Of a stretch of DNA of 64,000 bases, positions 47,906 to 55,883 are shown one piece after another. Within the stretch, counting starts at the first letter, position 1, and each line of letters begins with the position of its first letter. Source of the stretch: Seongchinamella unica (GTDB lineage Bacteria; Pseudomonadota; Gammaproteobacteria; Pseudomonadales; Halieaceae); contig NZ_SMSE01000003.1 in NCBI RefSeq assembly GCF_004354085.1, positions 62,001 through 126,000 on the forward strand. The letters are read 5' to 3'. The notes beneath the pieces are model-generated. The model saw nothing but the letters and a program-made list of their open reading frames with translations, was not told where the DNA came from and did not search any database. Made by a program: the position numbers and the translations under genes.

Positions 47906-49426
47906 CTAGTGGGTTGCTGTTGGTCTGGAATCCTTCCCAGCGAAAAGTGACAACGTTCCAGGTGGCGCTCTGGTCGGTGGCACCAGCAATGGTCTAGTCG
48001 GTGTTTCCCGTTCTTTCTGGCGCAGGTGATCCAGTATCCGATCGATGACGTCCTGGTCCTCGATACATGCGATGACCCTGACAGATCCGCCACAAAGACT
48101 GCAGACCTCGATGTCGATGTTGAAAACACGCTTTAGCCGTTGAGCCCAGGTCATTGCGGCATGGCGCTCGGCGGGTGTGCGGACTTCTGTGTTGGAGTTG
48201 GACTTGACGCCTTTCCCGCGTCTCGCTGGCGTGACGAGCCCTCGCCAGCGATGGTTCGGTGCCAGGGCGCCATGGTAGCGGGTGAGGTTGACTCTTGGTT
48301 TGGGTACCAGGGCGGCCAACCTGGCGATGAAATCCACCGGTTCGAAGGCCACCTGGGTCGTGCCATCTCGGTACGGAGTTTTCAGCGTGTAGACCACCTT
48401 TCCTGTGGAGCTCAGTGACAGGCGGGGAACAGCCACGGCCGGACGGGATATATAGCGGCACAGCCTCTCACGTTTTTCTTTTTGATGCCCTTCGCAACTC
48501 ACACCGGCATGCAGGGAAAATCCGTTGGCCTTGGCGACCCGCTCCAAACCATGATCAGGTCGCTCCAGCGGGCGGATAGTGCGGATCATGAACGCTTTCT
48601 GGCCTTGCTGTGAGCCAACGGCTATGCGGTAGGAGATGGAGCTGCCCAGGATCTGTGGCATGGCATCGGTATCCTCGGCGGGGTCGAGGTCCAGCCAGGC
48701 ACTCTCGGTGTCCTGTTCCAGCAAGCCTTGGCGCTCGAGGCAGCGGCCGACGCGCTGGCTGATCAGTTGAACCAGTTCCTCCAACTCGCCCTTGTCCGGT
48801 GCCCGGACGCGTTGAAATCGGGGTGGCCTATTGTCGCGATACACATAGACGCCATCCAGGAACAGGATATGAAAGTGTATGTTGAGATTCAGGGCGGAAC
48901 CGAATCGCTGGATTAGCGTGACTGCCCCGGTGGCTCCATCCTTTAGCGAGAATCCGGCCTTGTGGATCAGGTGGGTGGAGATCGCCCGGTAAACGATGCC
49001 CAGCACCTTGCCCATGGCTTGGGGATGGGCAGCAAACAGGTAGCGCAGAGGGAAGGGGAAGCTGATGACCCATTGGCGCAATGGCACATCGGGGAAGACT
49101 TCATCCGCCAGCAACGCGGCGGTCTCCGCCATGCGGCGTGCTCCGCAACTGGGGCAGAATCCGCGCTTCTTGCAGGAGAACGCCACCAGCCGCTCGAAGT
49201 GGCACTTGTCGCAGCGCACCCGGAGAAAGCCGTGCTCGAGTCGGCCGCACTTCAGGTAGGCCTCGAATTCCCTGTGGACATGGTCTGGCAGGGATTTGCC
49301 CTGCTGGGCCAGTTGGTCAACCAGGGCAGGGTAGTGTGCTTCGACGAGCTGGTAGAGCAGTGTCTGCTCGGGTTGATGGCGCTCGTAGGCGGTTTTGCCA
49401 AGGCCATCCCTGCCTTGTGCCAACAT
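47906..49426 (-). CDS. IS91-family transposase
   Basis: 506 residues from the ATG at 49426 (MLAQGRDGLGKTAYERHQPE); a GTG at 49495 would add 23 residues. It has an N-terminal zinc-binding region (CDKCHFERLVAFSCKKRGFCPSCGARRM), then ALNLNIHFHILFLDGVYV, the HUH nickase motif region of Y2 rolling-circle transposases, and the C-terminal HGALAPNHRWRGLVTP. It appears intact. IS91 elements move by rolling-circle replication, can carry neighbouring DNA and leave no target duplication. The element ends are not certain here. Confidence 0.88.
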   Translation of the reverse strand: MLAQGRDGLGKTAYERHQPEQTLLYQLVEAHYPALVDQLAQQGKSLPDHVHREFEAYLKCGRLEHGFLRVRCDKCHFERLVAFSCKKRGFCPSCGARRMAETAALLADEVFPDVPLRQWVISFPFPLRYLFAAHPQAMGKVLGIVYRAISTHLIHKAGFSLKDGATGAVTLIQRFGSALNLNIHFHILFLDGVYVYRDNRPPRFQRVRAPDKGELEELVQLISQRVGRCLERQGLLEQDTESAWLDLDPAEDTDAMPQILGSSISYRIAVGSQQGQKAFMIRTIRPLERPDHGLERVAKANGFSLHAGVSCEGHQKEKRERLCRYISRPAVAVPRLSLSSTGKVVYTLKTPYRDGTTQVAFEPVDFIARLAALVPKPRVNLTRYHGALAPNHRWRGLVTPARRGKGVKSNSNTEVRTPAERHAAMTWAQRLKRVFNIDIEVCSLCGGSVRVIACIEDQDVIDRILDHLRQKERETPTRPLLVPPTRAPPGTLSLFAGKDSRPTATH

Positions 49427-49578
49427 GGTGGTTCCGCCTTGGAGACCAGGAAGACCGAACAAACCAGCCTGTATCGGGAGGCCGGATAATGCCACATCAG
49501 AAGTGGCCTCCGAGCCTGTCGCGATTCATCCAATGCGGTAGTTTACCGGGGGGAAGAAGGCGTAAGACACTCGCTGCT

Positions 49579-49613
49579 CACGTCACTACAGAGCGAATGT
49601 GGGTAGTGACGTG
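49579..49613. repeat. Inverted repeat, copy 1 of a 17-bp shared motif
   Basis: CACGTCACTAC (49579-49589) and GTAGTGACGTG (49603-49613) form a perfect 11-bp stem with a 13-base loop. The right arm with flank, GGTAGTGACGTGGGCGC (49602-49618), recurs exactly at 52862-52878. It lies upstream of the IS91 transposase start, where the terminal hairpin of such elements would be expected. Confidence 0.75.
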
Positions 49614-49822
49614 GGCGCCCGGCTTCGACCGCGGCGGTGGCGGGATTTATAACGGCGATGGCGCCACGCTGAACCTGACTACTAAGTCTCGTCACAGACG
49701 ACGGACTTCATTCGCCTTCTGCACAAGCAACTATTGGTCAGCCTTTACCCTGGTTTTGAGGCGCAATGGCATGCTTAAGACCAGGAGGGACCAGTTCCTG
49801 TCGGGGCCGAATCAAAGCCTCC

Positions 49823-50776
49823 CTAGGTGTGCAGTTCCAGCAGGTTATTCACGGACAGGCCACTCCGGCTCATCGGTGGGTGATAGTTGAGGCTAGCATG
49901 GGGGCGGTGCCAGTTGTACTGGTGAATCCAGGGCAGCAGATACTGAGCCCGCTCCTCCGAACTCGTGTAGGAGTACGCGTACGCCCATTCGCGCAGGGCT
50001 GTCTGTATGAATCGCTCTGCTTTGCCGTTGGTCCGCGGGGTATAGGGGCGAGTCCGACGATGTTTCAGTCCCAGGCGGCAACAGAGCCGCTTGAATCGTC
50101 TCGACACGTACGGCGAACCATTGTCGGTTAAGACGTGACTGAACCTGATGCCGAGGCCCCTGTAATAGCGAACGGCTCGCAGTAGCGCATCACACGCACT
50201 ACGGCCCTTTTCATCTGCGTGGATGGAACCAAAGGCAATCCGGCTGTGATCGTCGATAGCGATACGGACGTACTCCCATCCAGCACCAGCACTTTTGCAG
50301 TCCACACGGGTTCCAGTGACGCGATGCCCCGGACGGTTGAATCGCCCTAACTTCTTGATATCCAGGTGAAGAAGATCGCCCGGTGCCGCGTGCTCATAGC
50401 GGTTCTCCGGTCTGGGAGGTTCCAACTGGCATAGCCGATTCAGTCCTGCCCGAGCCAGGATACGAGCGACCGTGCTACGACTGACCCCCGTCGATTGAGC
50501 GATCTGCAGGTAGGTCTGGCGCCGACGCCTGAGATGGCTCACACGCTTGATTGTATTTTGGGGTGTGGCGTGTGGGCATTGGTGTGGACGTGACGCACGG
50601 TTCAGCAGGCCGGCCTCGCCCTCTGCTTTGTAGCGGTGAAGCCACTTGTAGGCCGTGCGTACGCTGACCCCCATGGCTTGGGCTGCTTCGATAGGTCTGA
50701 GGCCATCCTCGATAATTCTACGCACCAGCAGCAATCGACCGTGGACGGTTAATCGGGCATTCTTGTGGTTGTTCAT
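49823..50776 (-). CDS. IS481-family transposase
   Basis: 317 residues from the ATG at 50776, which has GGAG six bases upstream. An HTH region (LRPIEAAQAMGVSVRTAYKW, then QSTGVSRSTVARILARAGL) precedes the DDE catalytic core (DLLHLDIKKLGRF, AIDDHSRIAFGSIH, HVLTDNGSPY, RTRPYTPRTNGKAERFIQT). It ends SVNNLLELHT. The TAG stop at 49823-49825 is not inside the element but comes from the CCTAGG target duplication. It appears intact. Confidence 0.93.
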   Translation of the reverse strand: MNNHKNARLTVHGRLLLVRRIIEDGLRPIEAAQAMGVSVRTAYKWLHRYKAEGEAGLLNRASRPHQCPHATPQNTIKRVSHLRRRRQTYLQIAQSTGVSRSTVARILARAGLNRLCQLEPPRPENRYEHAAPGDLLHLDIKKLGRFNRPGHRVTGTRVDCKSAGAGWEYVRIAIDDHSRIAFGSIHADEKGRSACDALLRAVRYYRGLGIRFSHVLTDNGSPYVSRRFKRLCCRLGLKHRRTRPYTPRTNGKAERFIQTALREWAYAYSYTSSEERAQYLLPWIHQYNWHRPHASLNYHPPMSRSGLSVNNLLELHT

Positions 50777-50859
50777 TCGGGGCTCCTGAAGAACTGGTTT
50801 GGTTCGCACCTCCAATTCTCCGGGTATGCCCCGAGTGAACAACCTATTGAGAGATCACA
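49828..50859 (-). mobile_element. IS481-family insertion sequence with CCTAGG target duplication
   Basis: 1032 bases, near the normal size for IS481. Both ends begin TGTG read inward and share the further blocks AGGTT and TTCAC. CCTAGG flanks the element on each side (49822-49827 and 50860-50865), agreeing with the known NCTAGN 6-bp target choice of IS481. Confidence 0.88.
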
Positions 50860-51062
50860 CCTAGGCCCTGTGAATTGCGCATTTCACATGGGTCACCGCA
50901 ATACGCAACTATTGGAGCTATGGAGTGAACCCCTGGAAGTGGAATCAAGTAACTCCCTCAATTGACCGCTCCTGTCAAAGGGTCAGTGTATTTTGTGAAT
51001 GGAGGGGGCTGTGGCTTGAGAGAAAGTGAAGGATTTATAAGGTTTGCCAAAGGCACAAAATG

Positions 51063-51118
51063 TATACCAGTGGTATATCTACATTAAAATATCCAAACCA
51101 CTTGGGTTGAAATGGTTT
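51063..51118 (+). promoter_or_regulatory. Candidate operators upstream of abiE
   Basis: TATACCA-G-TGGTATA (51063-51077) is a perfect inverted repeat. A second, looser one is AAACCA-N12-TGGTTT (51095-51118). Both fall in AT-rich DNA within 80 bases of the AbiEi start. AbiEi antitoxins are known to repress their own operon by binding inverted repeats in its promoter. Confidence 0.55.
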
Positions 51119-51141
51119 ACTAATAGATATATAAATAAACT

Positions 51142-51921
51142 ATGGGTATACGAAAAGACAATAAACTGAACAAACTCATGCGAGTGATTCCGGAAGGGGT
51201 CGCCGTTCCCAGCACCTGGCTGACGGCAAATGGCTATTCGCCCCAACTGGTTCGAAAGTACCTACAGAGCGACTGGCTGATACGTCTGGGCAGTCGCGTC
51301 TACGCCCGCCCGGGTAACCCGGTTACCTGGGAAGGCGTCATCCTTGGATTGCAACGGCTTGGGGGATTTCAATTGCATCTGGGGGGAGTAAGCGCACTGA
51401 ATCGTCAGGGGTTGGCGCATTATCTCTCGCTTGGTGGCGATGCTGCTGTTCATGTATGGACGCAGGATCGCTTGCCGGGCTGGATGGAGCAGGTCCCGCT
51501 GGACGTGCGCTGGAGTTTCCATCGCAGGAAGCTATTCGAAGGCGACGCGGAGGCAGGTTGGGTGCAGTTGCCTACGCAGGTGCGTGATTGGACGATGCAG
51601 GGCTCGGCACCCGAGCGCGCGATCCTCGAAGTGTTGAGCCAGGTGGACGATACTCCTACCTCCTTTACGTTTGCCGCCGAGCTGTTCGAGGGGTTGACCT
51701 CACTGCGCCCCGCTGCGGTGAACACCCTATTGCAGTCTTGTCTCCACAATGAGGCGAAGCGCCTGTTCCTGTTCTTTGCCGCTCGCTATGACTATCCGTG
51801 GCTGAAGCGGGTTGATGTTGATGCGGTAGACCTGGGGCGGGGCAAGCGCCTGGTGACCCGTGGCGGAAAACTGGACAAGCGCTACCAGATAACGGTGCCA
51901 GAGGCTTTTCATGCTGGATAG
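51142..51921 (+). CDS. abiEi: AbiEi antitoxin/transcriptional regulator
   Basis: 259 residues. The N-terminal winged-helix region (NKLMRVIPEGVAVPSTWLTA, YSPQLVRKYLQSDWLIRLGS, VYARPGNPVTWEGVILGLQR) is typical of the AbiEi family. The C-terminal domain (RAILEVLSQVDDTPTSFTFA) is the part that counters the toxin in this family. AbiEi is the antitoxin of a type IV toxin-antitoxin system and autorepresses. The gene overlaps abiEii by 11 bases. No strong ribosome site is seen before the ATG, so initiation may be weak or leaderless. Confidence 0.9.
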   Translation: MGIRKDNKLNKLMRVIPEGVAVPSTWLTANGYSPQLVRKYLQSDWLIRLGSRVYARPGNPVTWEGVILGLQRLGGFQLHLGGVSALNRQGLAHYLSLGGDAAVHVWTQDRLPGWMEQVPLDVRWSFHRRKLFEGDAEAGWVQLPTQVRDWTMQGSAPERAILEVLSQVDDTPTSFTFAAELFEGLTSLRPAAVNTLLQSCLHNEAKRLFLFFAARYDYPWLKRVDVDAVDLGRGKRLVTRGGKLDKRYQITVPEAFHAG

Positions 51922-52828
51922 GAGCAATCCCTACTTCCGCCAGGTGGAGCTCGTGGTGCGAGTGTTACCACTGGTAGCCTCTGAGCCTTGCTTTGCACTT
52001 AAAGGTGGCACGGCAATCAACCTCTTTATCTGTGATTTCCCGCGCCTGTCCGTGGATATCGATCTCACCTATCTGCCGCTGGACGATCGCGATAATGCGT
52101 TCGGGGCAATTGAGGGTGGCCTTGGCCGGATTGCGGACAAGATCCGTCGGGTGATTCAGGGTGCAAAGGTAACGGCTGCGGCGGGCGAGGCTGGTCGAGT
52201 CCAGCGGCTGCAGATCGCGGCGGGCGGTGTCAGCATCAAGGTGGAAGTCTCGCCGGTGCTCCGCGGCAGCATAATGCCTGCAGTACAAATGGCGGTAAGC
52301 CAATCTGTGGCGGACCAGTTCGGGTATGTCGAAACACAGGTGCTCGCTGCGGATGAGGTGTACGCCGGTAAACTGGTCGCCGCGCTCGACCGGCAGCACC
52401 CTCGGGATCTGTTCGACGTGATGCAGCTTTGGTCGAATGAAGGTATTACGCCAGCGCTGATGGATTGCTTTTTGGTTTACCTGGTGAGCAGCAACCGGCC
52501 TATAGCGGAGCTGCTGGACCCCAATCCGCTTCCACTGCAGCCGGTGTTCGATCAGCAGTTTCAGGGTATGTCATTGCAGGCAGTCACGGTGGATGAACTG
52601 GATGAGGCCCGTGCAAAGATGATTCAGAAGATCAGGCGGCAGCTTACTGAAAAGCACAAGGCGTTTCTGTTGTCCTTCAAGTCGGGCGATCCAGACTGGA
52701 GTCTCCTCAAGCATACCGCTGCAAGCGAGCTGCCAGCAGTACAGTGGAAGCTTCGGAATATCAGGAAGATGACCCCTGCGCGGCGCGCACAGGCGCTGGA
52801 GAAGCTCGAAGGGACCCTGTCGTTGTGA
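51911..52828 (+). CDS. abiEii: AbiEii nucleotidyltransferase toxin
   Basis: 305 residues of the AbiEii/AbiGii toxin family (DUF1814 nucleotidyltransferase). The catalytic signature is present: KGGTAINLF (G32, G33, T34) and SVDIDLTYL (D49, D51), then AADEVYAGKLVAALDRQHPRDLFDV, matching the family's K and RD motifs. The toxin blocks growth after phage infection (abortive infection) and is neutralised by AbiEi without direct binding. It appears complete, overlapping abiEi, and is followed by the second copy of the island's inverted repeat. Confidence 0.92.
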   Translation: MLDRSNPYFRQVELVVRVLPLVASEPCFALKGGTAINLFICDFPRLSVDIDLTYLPLDDRDNAFGAIEGGLGRIADKIRRVIQGAKVTAAAGEAGRVQRLQIAAGGVSIKVEVSPVLRGSIMPAVQMAVSQSVADQFGYVETQVLAADEVYAGKLVAALDRQHPRDLFDVMQLWSNEGITPALMDCFLVYLVSSNRPIAELLDPNPLPLQPVFDQQFQGMSLQAVTVDELDEARAKMIQKIRRQLTEKHKAFLLSFKSGDPDWSLLKHTAASELPAVQWKLRNIRKMTPARRAQALEKLEGTLSL

Positions 52829-52836
52829 ATAGATTT

Positions 52837-52876
52837 GCCCACGTCACTAGCCGGCGCAGCTGGTAGTGACGTGGGC
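52837..52876. repeat. Inverted repeat, copy 2 of the shared motif
   Basis: Left arm GCCCACGTCACTA (52837-52849) and right arm TAGTGACGTGGGC (52864-52876) form a perfect 13-bp stem. It starts nine bases after the abiEii stop. It shares 17 identical bases with the copy near 49602. No T-run follows, so a simple terminator is not the best explanation. Confidence 0.75.
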
Positions 52877-52990
52877 GCAGCGCTCCGTCCCCGTACCGTA
52901 ACGCCGCATCACTCACAGCCGCTCATTCGCCAAATTTTCGTCTGGCGCGGCCTGGCTTGTCGCATTCCCCCGCAATCCGTCTCTCCCCAA

Positions 52991-53009
52991 AGTGGTTACA
53001 CTGTAACCA
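52991..53009. repeat. Perfect 19-bp palindrome
   Basis: GTGGTTACA-C-TGTAACCAC. It lies just before an intrinsic terminator inside the island. It could be an operator or recombination site; nothing in the sequence decides between these. Confidence 0.7.
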
Positions 53010-53010
53010 C

Positions 53011-53039
53011 AAACCCCGTCGCACTTTGACGGGGTTTTT
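53011..53039 (+). terminator. Intrinsic terminator
   Basis: AACCCCGTC (53011-53019) pairs with GACGGGGTT (53027-53035), followed by a T-run to 53039. It is positioned to end transcription of the abiE operon. Confidence 0.85.
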
Positions 53040-53396
53040 TACCCCGCCATCCGTTGACAGGGCGTTCTGTGACAGCCATATTACCCGTTGTGGTAGAGTC
53101 CCTTCAGCACTAGAAATTACCCGTGGCCACTACGGAAAAGTGGCAAGGGGGACCCCACCTTGCATTCGCAAACGGGGCAGTCAGATTCCAGTATTGGGAT
53201 CTGCTGAACGCGTCGCCCAGGGCCTTCCCCGACGCAACGGTCAGTAATGACGGGGCCCATCTTCGAACCACCACGGTGCCGGGTAACTAGGTCACCGACC
53301 CTTCCAATCCATCCCATTTCCAGGGAATTTTTCAACCGCCGCAGTTGCTGTCGGGGGCTCCTGCCCTCGGTCAGGCACTGTTTCTTCAACCACGCA

Positions 53397-53419
53397 AACG
53401 CGCTGACGGTCAGCGCGTT
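53397..53419. repeat. Perfect 23-base inverted repeat (11-bp arms)
   Basis: AACGCGCTGAC pairs with GTCAGCGCGTT around one central G. There is no following T-run. It lies about 215 bases before the first integrase and is a possible operator or origin-like hairpin. Confidence 0.65.
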
Positions 53420-53632
53420 CTGCCCATTCCACTCAGGAGGTAATTCCACCCAGCCCCAGGCAGGATAACCGTTGGTTTGCACGGGCCAGTTTTCTGCGAA
53501 AACACACCGTGCTGTCTATGGCCAGACACATTCAGGTCAACCGGGATTGGTGTCCCGTGATCGTTCCGCCCAGCGGGCCTGCGCAGCTTCTGTTGCCAGG
53601 TGATCAGAAACACTCACCGAAGGATCAACACT

Positions 53633-54499
53633 ATGCGCGACCTGAACTACCAACTGAAAATATTATGCAGGCACAGCCACGAGGGCAGCTTTGAAACCCG
53701 CGTGGGCCGGGAACGGCAGCTGACCGCCATCGCCAACCAGTTGCACGAGCTGGGCTTCCGGCAGCTGCAGGCCACGTCCCTAAAGCAGAAGCACATCAAG
53801 GCTCTGGTGGATTACTGGCAGAGGCAAAACCTCTCCCCCGGCACCATCAAGAACCGGATGAGCTGTTTACGGTGGTGGGCGGAGAAGGTTAATAGACGGG
53901 CCGTCGTGGCGACCGCCAATGATTTTTATGGCATACCCGACCGGCAGTTCGTGTCCGACAGCAGCAAGGCCAAGGGCCTGGCACGGGAGCAGCTCGACCG
54001 GGTCAAGGATGAACATGTGCGGATGAGCCTGCGGTTGCAGAAGGCCTTCGGGCTCCGACGGGAGGAAGCCCTAAAAATTCGGCCCCGCTGGGCGGATCGG
54101 GGCGACCACCTGCACCTGAAAGCCAGCTGGACCAAGGGTGGGCGGGAGCGCACCGTCCCCATCCGGACCAGGGAGCAGCGCGCTCTGCTGGAGCAGGCCA
54201 AGCGGTTAGCCGGACTGGGGGCCCTGATTCCCGGCGGCCGCAGCTATATCGAGCAGCTCAGGATCTACGAGCGCCACACGGCTAATGCCGGCCTATCAAA
54301 AATGCACGGCCTGCGCCACGCCTATGCCCAGCAGCGCTACCTGGAACTCACTGGCTGGCCCTCCCCCCATGGCGGCGGGCCAAGCAAAAAGGATCTGACC
54401 CCGGTCCAGCAGCAGGCAGATCAGCGGGCACGCCTGGCCATCAGTAAGGAGCTGGGTCATGTCAGAGAGCAGATCACTGCTGTCTATTTGGGGCGCTGA
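53633..54499 (+). CDS. Tyrosine recombinase (phage integrase, SAM_2/Integrase_1 type)
   Basis: 288 residues from the ATG at 53633 with AAGGA upstream. The N-terminal SAM-like DNA-binding part is KHIKALVDYWQRQNLSPGTI and NRMSCLRWWAEKVNR. The catalytic part has FGLRREEALKI (first Arg), SKMHGLRHAYAQQRY (HxxR) and the last-line Tyr in VREQITAVYLGR. It seems intact. Islands of this type often have this protein beside a second integrase and an AlpA-like gene, as seen here. Confidence 0.88.
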   Translation: MRDLNYQLKILCRHSHEGSFETRVGRERQLTAIANQLHELGFRQLQATSLKQKHIKALVDYWQRQNLSPGTIKNRMSCLRWWAEKVNRRAVVATANDFYGIPDRQFVSDSSKAKGLAREQLDRVKDEHVRMSLRLQKAFGLRREEALKIRPRWADRGDHLHLKASWTKGGRERTVPIRTREQRALLEQAKRLAGLGALIPGGRSYIEQLRIYERHTANAGLSKMHGLRHAYAQQRYLELTGWPSPHGGGPSKKDLTPVQQQADQRARLAISKELGHVREQITAVYLGR

Positions 54500-54500
54500 G

Positions 54501-54851
54501 ATGATCTCGATTCTGCCTCGATTTATACGTCTGCGCGATGCCCCGGCTTATCTGGGGATGGATAAAAACCGATTCCGCCGGGAAGTCCGAAGTTGCCTGG
54601 CGGAAATTCCCATCGGTAGGCAGGGCATTGCGTTTGACCGGCTTGAAATGGACGCCTGGGCGGAGCAGTATAAGAACCGCTGTGGGTGTTCGCCAAAGCA
54701 TAGAGGAGAACTCTTATGTCAAAGCGAATCCCGGGCCTCTACAAGAGAGGCACCCAGGGCATCTGGCACATTGATAAATGCGTCAGGGGATATGGCCGAC
54801 TTCGCGAGAGCACTGGCGCAAGCGAGCTCAAGGAGGCGGAAAGGTTCCTGA
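54501..54851 (+). CDS. AlpA/excisionase-like small DNA-binding protein
   Basis: 116 residues. The start at 54501 follows the integrase stop by one base. An HTH-like segment (FIRLRDAPAYLGMDKNRFRR, then EIPIGRQGIAFDRLEMDAWA) resembles AlpA/excisionase proteins with a MerR-type winged helix. The C-terminal tail (MADFARALAQASSRRRKGS) has the A-F-A-x-A-L pattern I associate with this family, so I think the whole frame is coding. It overlaps the next integrase by 136 bases. Probably controls excision or integrase expression. Confidence 0.75.
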   Translation: MISILPRFIRLRDAPAYLGMDKNRFRREVRSCLAEIPIGRQGIAFDRLEMDAWAEQYKNRCGCSPKHRGELLCQSESRASTREAPRASGTLINASGDMADFARALAQASSRRRKGS

Positions 54852-55849
54852 TTCGACGGTTGGAAGAGCTGCGCAAGGCGACTGTCTACGGCATTCGTAT
54901 CGAGCGTACTTTTCGGCAGGCGGCCACCCGGTTTCTGCTGGATTACCAGCATAAACGCAGTATTGGCCGCTATGCCCAGTCCCTGAAAATTCTGGACCCG
55001 CACATAGGCGATCTGCCTTTGCGGCGGGTGCACCAGGGCACGCTGGAGCCGTTTATACGGCATCGTCGGAAACAGGGTATGCGAGCCAACACCATCAACC
55101 GCGACCTGGCGGTGGTGCGGCGAATTCTGACTCTGGCCGCCCGCTTGTGGCGGGATGAGTCCGGTTTGACCTGGCTTGAAACCGCTCCCCTGCTGCAAAT
55201 GCTTGAGTGTGACGATGCCCGCAAGCCATATCCCCTGTCGTGGGACGAGCAATCGAGGTTGTTTGCGCGGTTGCCGGGTCACCTGAGGGAAATGGCGTTG
55301 TTCAAGGTCAACACCGGAACGCGGGAGCAGGAAGTGGTGGGTTTGCGGTGGGAGTGGGAGATACCAATTCCCGAGCTGAAAACCAGCGTGTTTGTGGTCC
55401 CGGGTGGGGGCGTGAAGAATGGGAAGGATCGACTGGTGGTGATGAATGCCGAAGCACGTGCGGTGATCAATCGTCAGCGCGGTAGGAACCCGGAGCATGT
55501 GTTTACCTATGCCAAGAGTCGACCGGTGGATCGCATCAACACCAAAGCCTGGCGCCGGGCGCGGGAGGAGGCTGGCTTGCCGCAGGTGCGGGTCCATGAT
55601 TTGAAGCATACCCTCGGTCGCCGGTTGCGGGCCAAGGGCGTGAGTCATGAAACCCGGCAGGTGCTCCTGGGCCACAAGAACGGCCAGATCACGACGCATT
55701 ATTCGGCCGCTGAGATCGGGGAACTGATCGAGGCGGTGGAAAAAGTGAGCTGGTCCGGTACCTCGGCACCGACCCTGACCTTGATCAACAATGAAAACTC
55801 CCGCAAATCTCCCGCAATCGGGAGGAGGGAGAATCTCAGAGCGATTTGA
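54716..55849 (+). CDS. Tyrosine recombinase adjacent to the tRNA-Met attachment site
   Basis: 377 residues. AGAGGAG precedes the ATG, inside the AlpA-like gene. An N-terminal Arm/SAM-like DNA-binding part (FLLDYQHKRSIGRYAQSLKI, GMRANTINRDLAVVRRIL) is followed by the catalytic domain with NTGTREQEVVGLRW (Arg), the Lys strand near VKNGKDRLVVMN, HDLKHTLGRRL (His box with Lys where Arg is usual) and LGHKNGQITTHYSAAE (Tyr nucleophile). Its stop is 35 bases from the tRNA, and its 3' end contains the right 19-bp subterminal repeat. It is probably the integrase for this tRNA site. Confidence 0.92.
   Translation: MSKRIPGLYKRGTQGIWHIDKCVRGYGRLRESTGASELKEAERFLIRRLEELRKATVYGIRIERTFRQAATRFLLDYQHKRSIGRYAQSLKILDPHIGDLPLRRVHQGTLEPFIRHRRKQGMRANTINRDLAVVRRILTLAARLWRDESGLTWLETAPLLQMLECDDARKPYPLSWDEQSRLFARLPGHLREMALFKVNTGTREQEVVGLRWEWEIPIPELKTSVFVVPGGGVKNGKDRLVVMNAEARAVINRQRGRNPEHVFTYAKSRPVDRINTKAWRRAREEAGLPQVRVHDLKHTLGRRLRAKGVSHETRQVLLGHKNGQITTHYSAAEIGELIEAVEKVSWSGTSAPTLTLINNENSRKSPAIGRRENLRAI
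55799..55817. repeat. Right copy of 19-bp subterminal repeat
   Basis: TCCCGCAAATCTCCCGCAA within the end of the integrase gene, identical to 47524-47542. It lies about 56 bases inside the right attachment repeat. Confidence 0.6.
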
Positions 55850-55883
55850 GATTTTGTAAGCTTTTGATTTAAAAAGGAATAAG

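Larger units (their letters stand above)
52829..53632. other. Island stretch without a supported gene, rich in palindromes
   Basis: 804 bases between abiEii and the first integrase. It holds the second long inverted repeat, a perfect 19-bp palindrome, an intrinsic terminator and a perfect 11-bp-arm palindrome. A minus-strand frame 53117-53482 (121 codons) is open but I cannot support it as a gene. Confidence 0.55.

Noticed and set aside
53117-53482. 121-codon minus-strand frame in the island
   Set aside because: No recognisable domain, no clear ribosome site, and it includes a perfect palindrome; kept as unassigned DNA.
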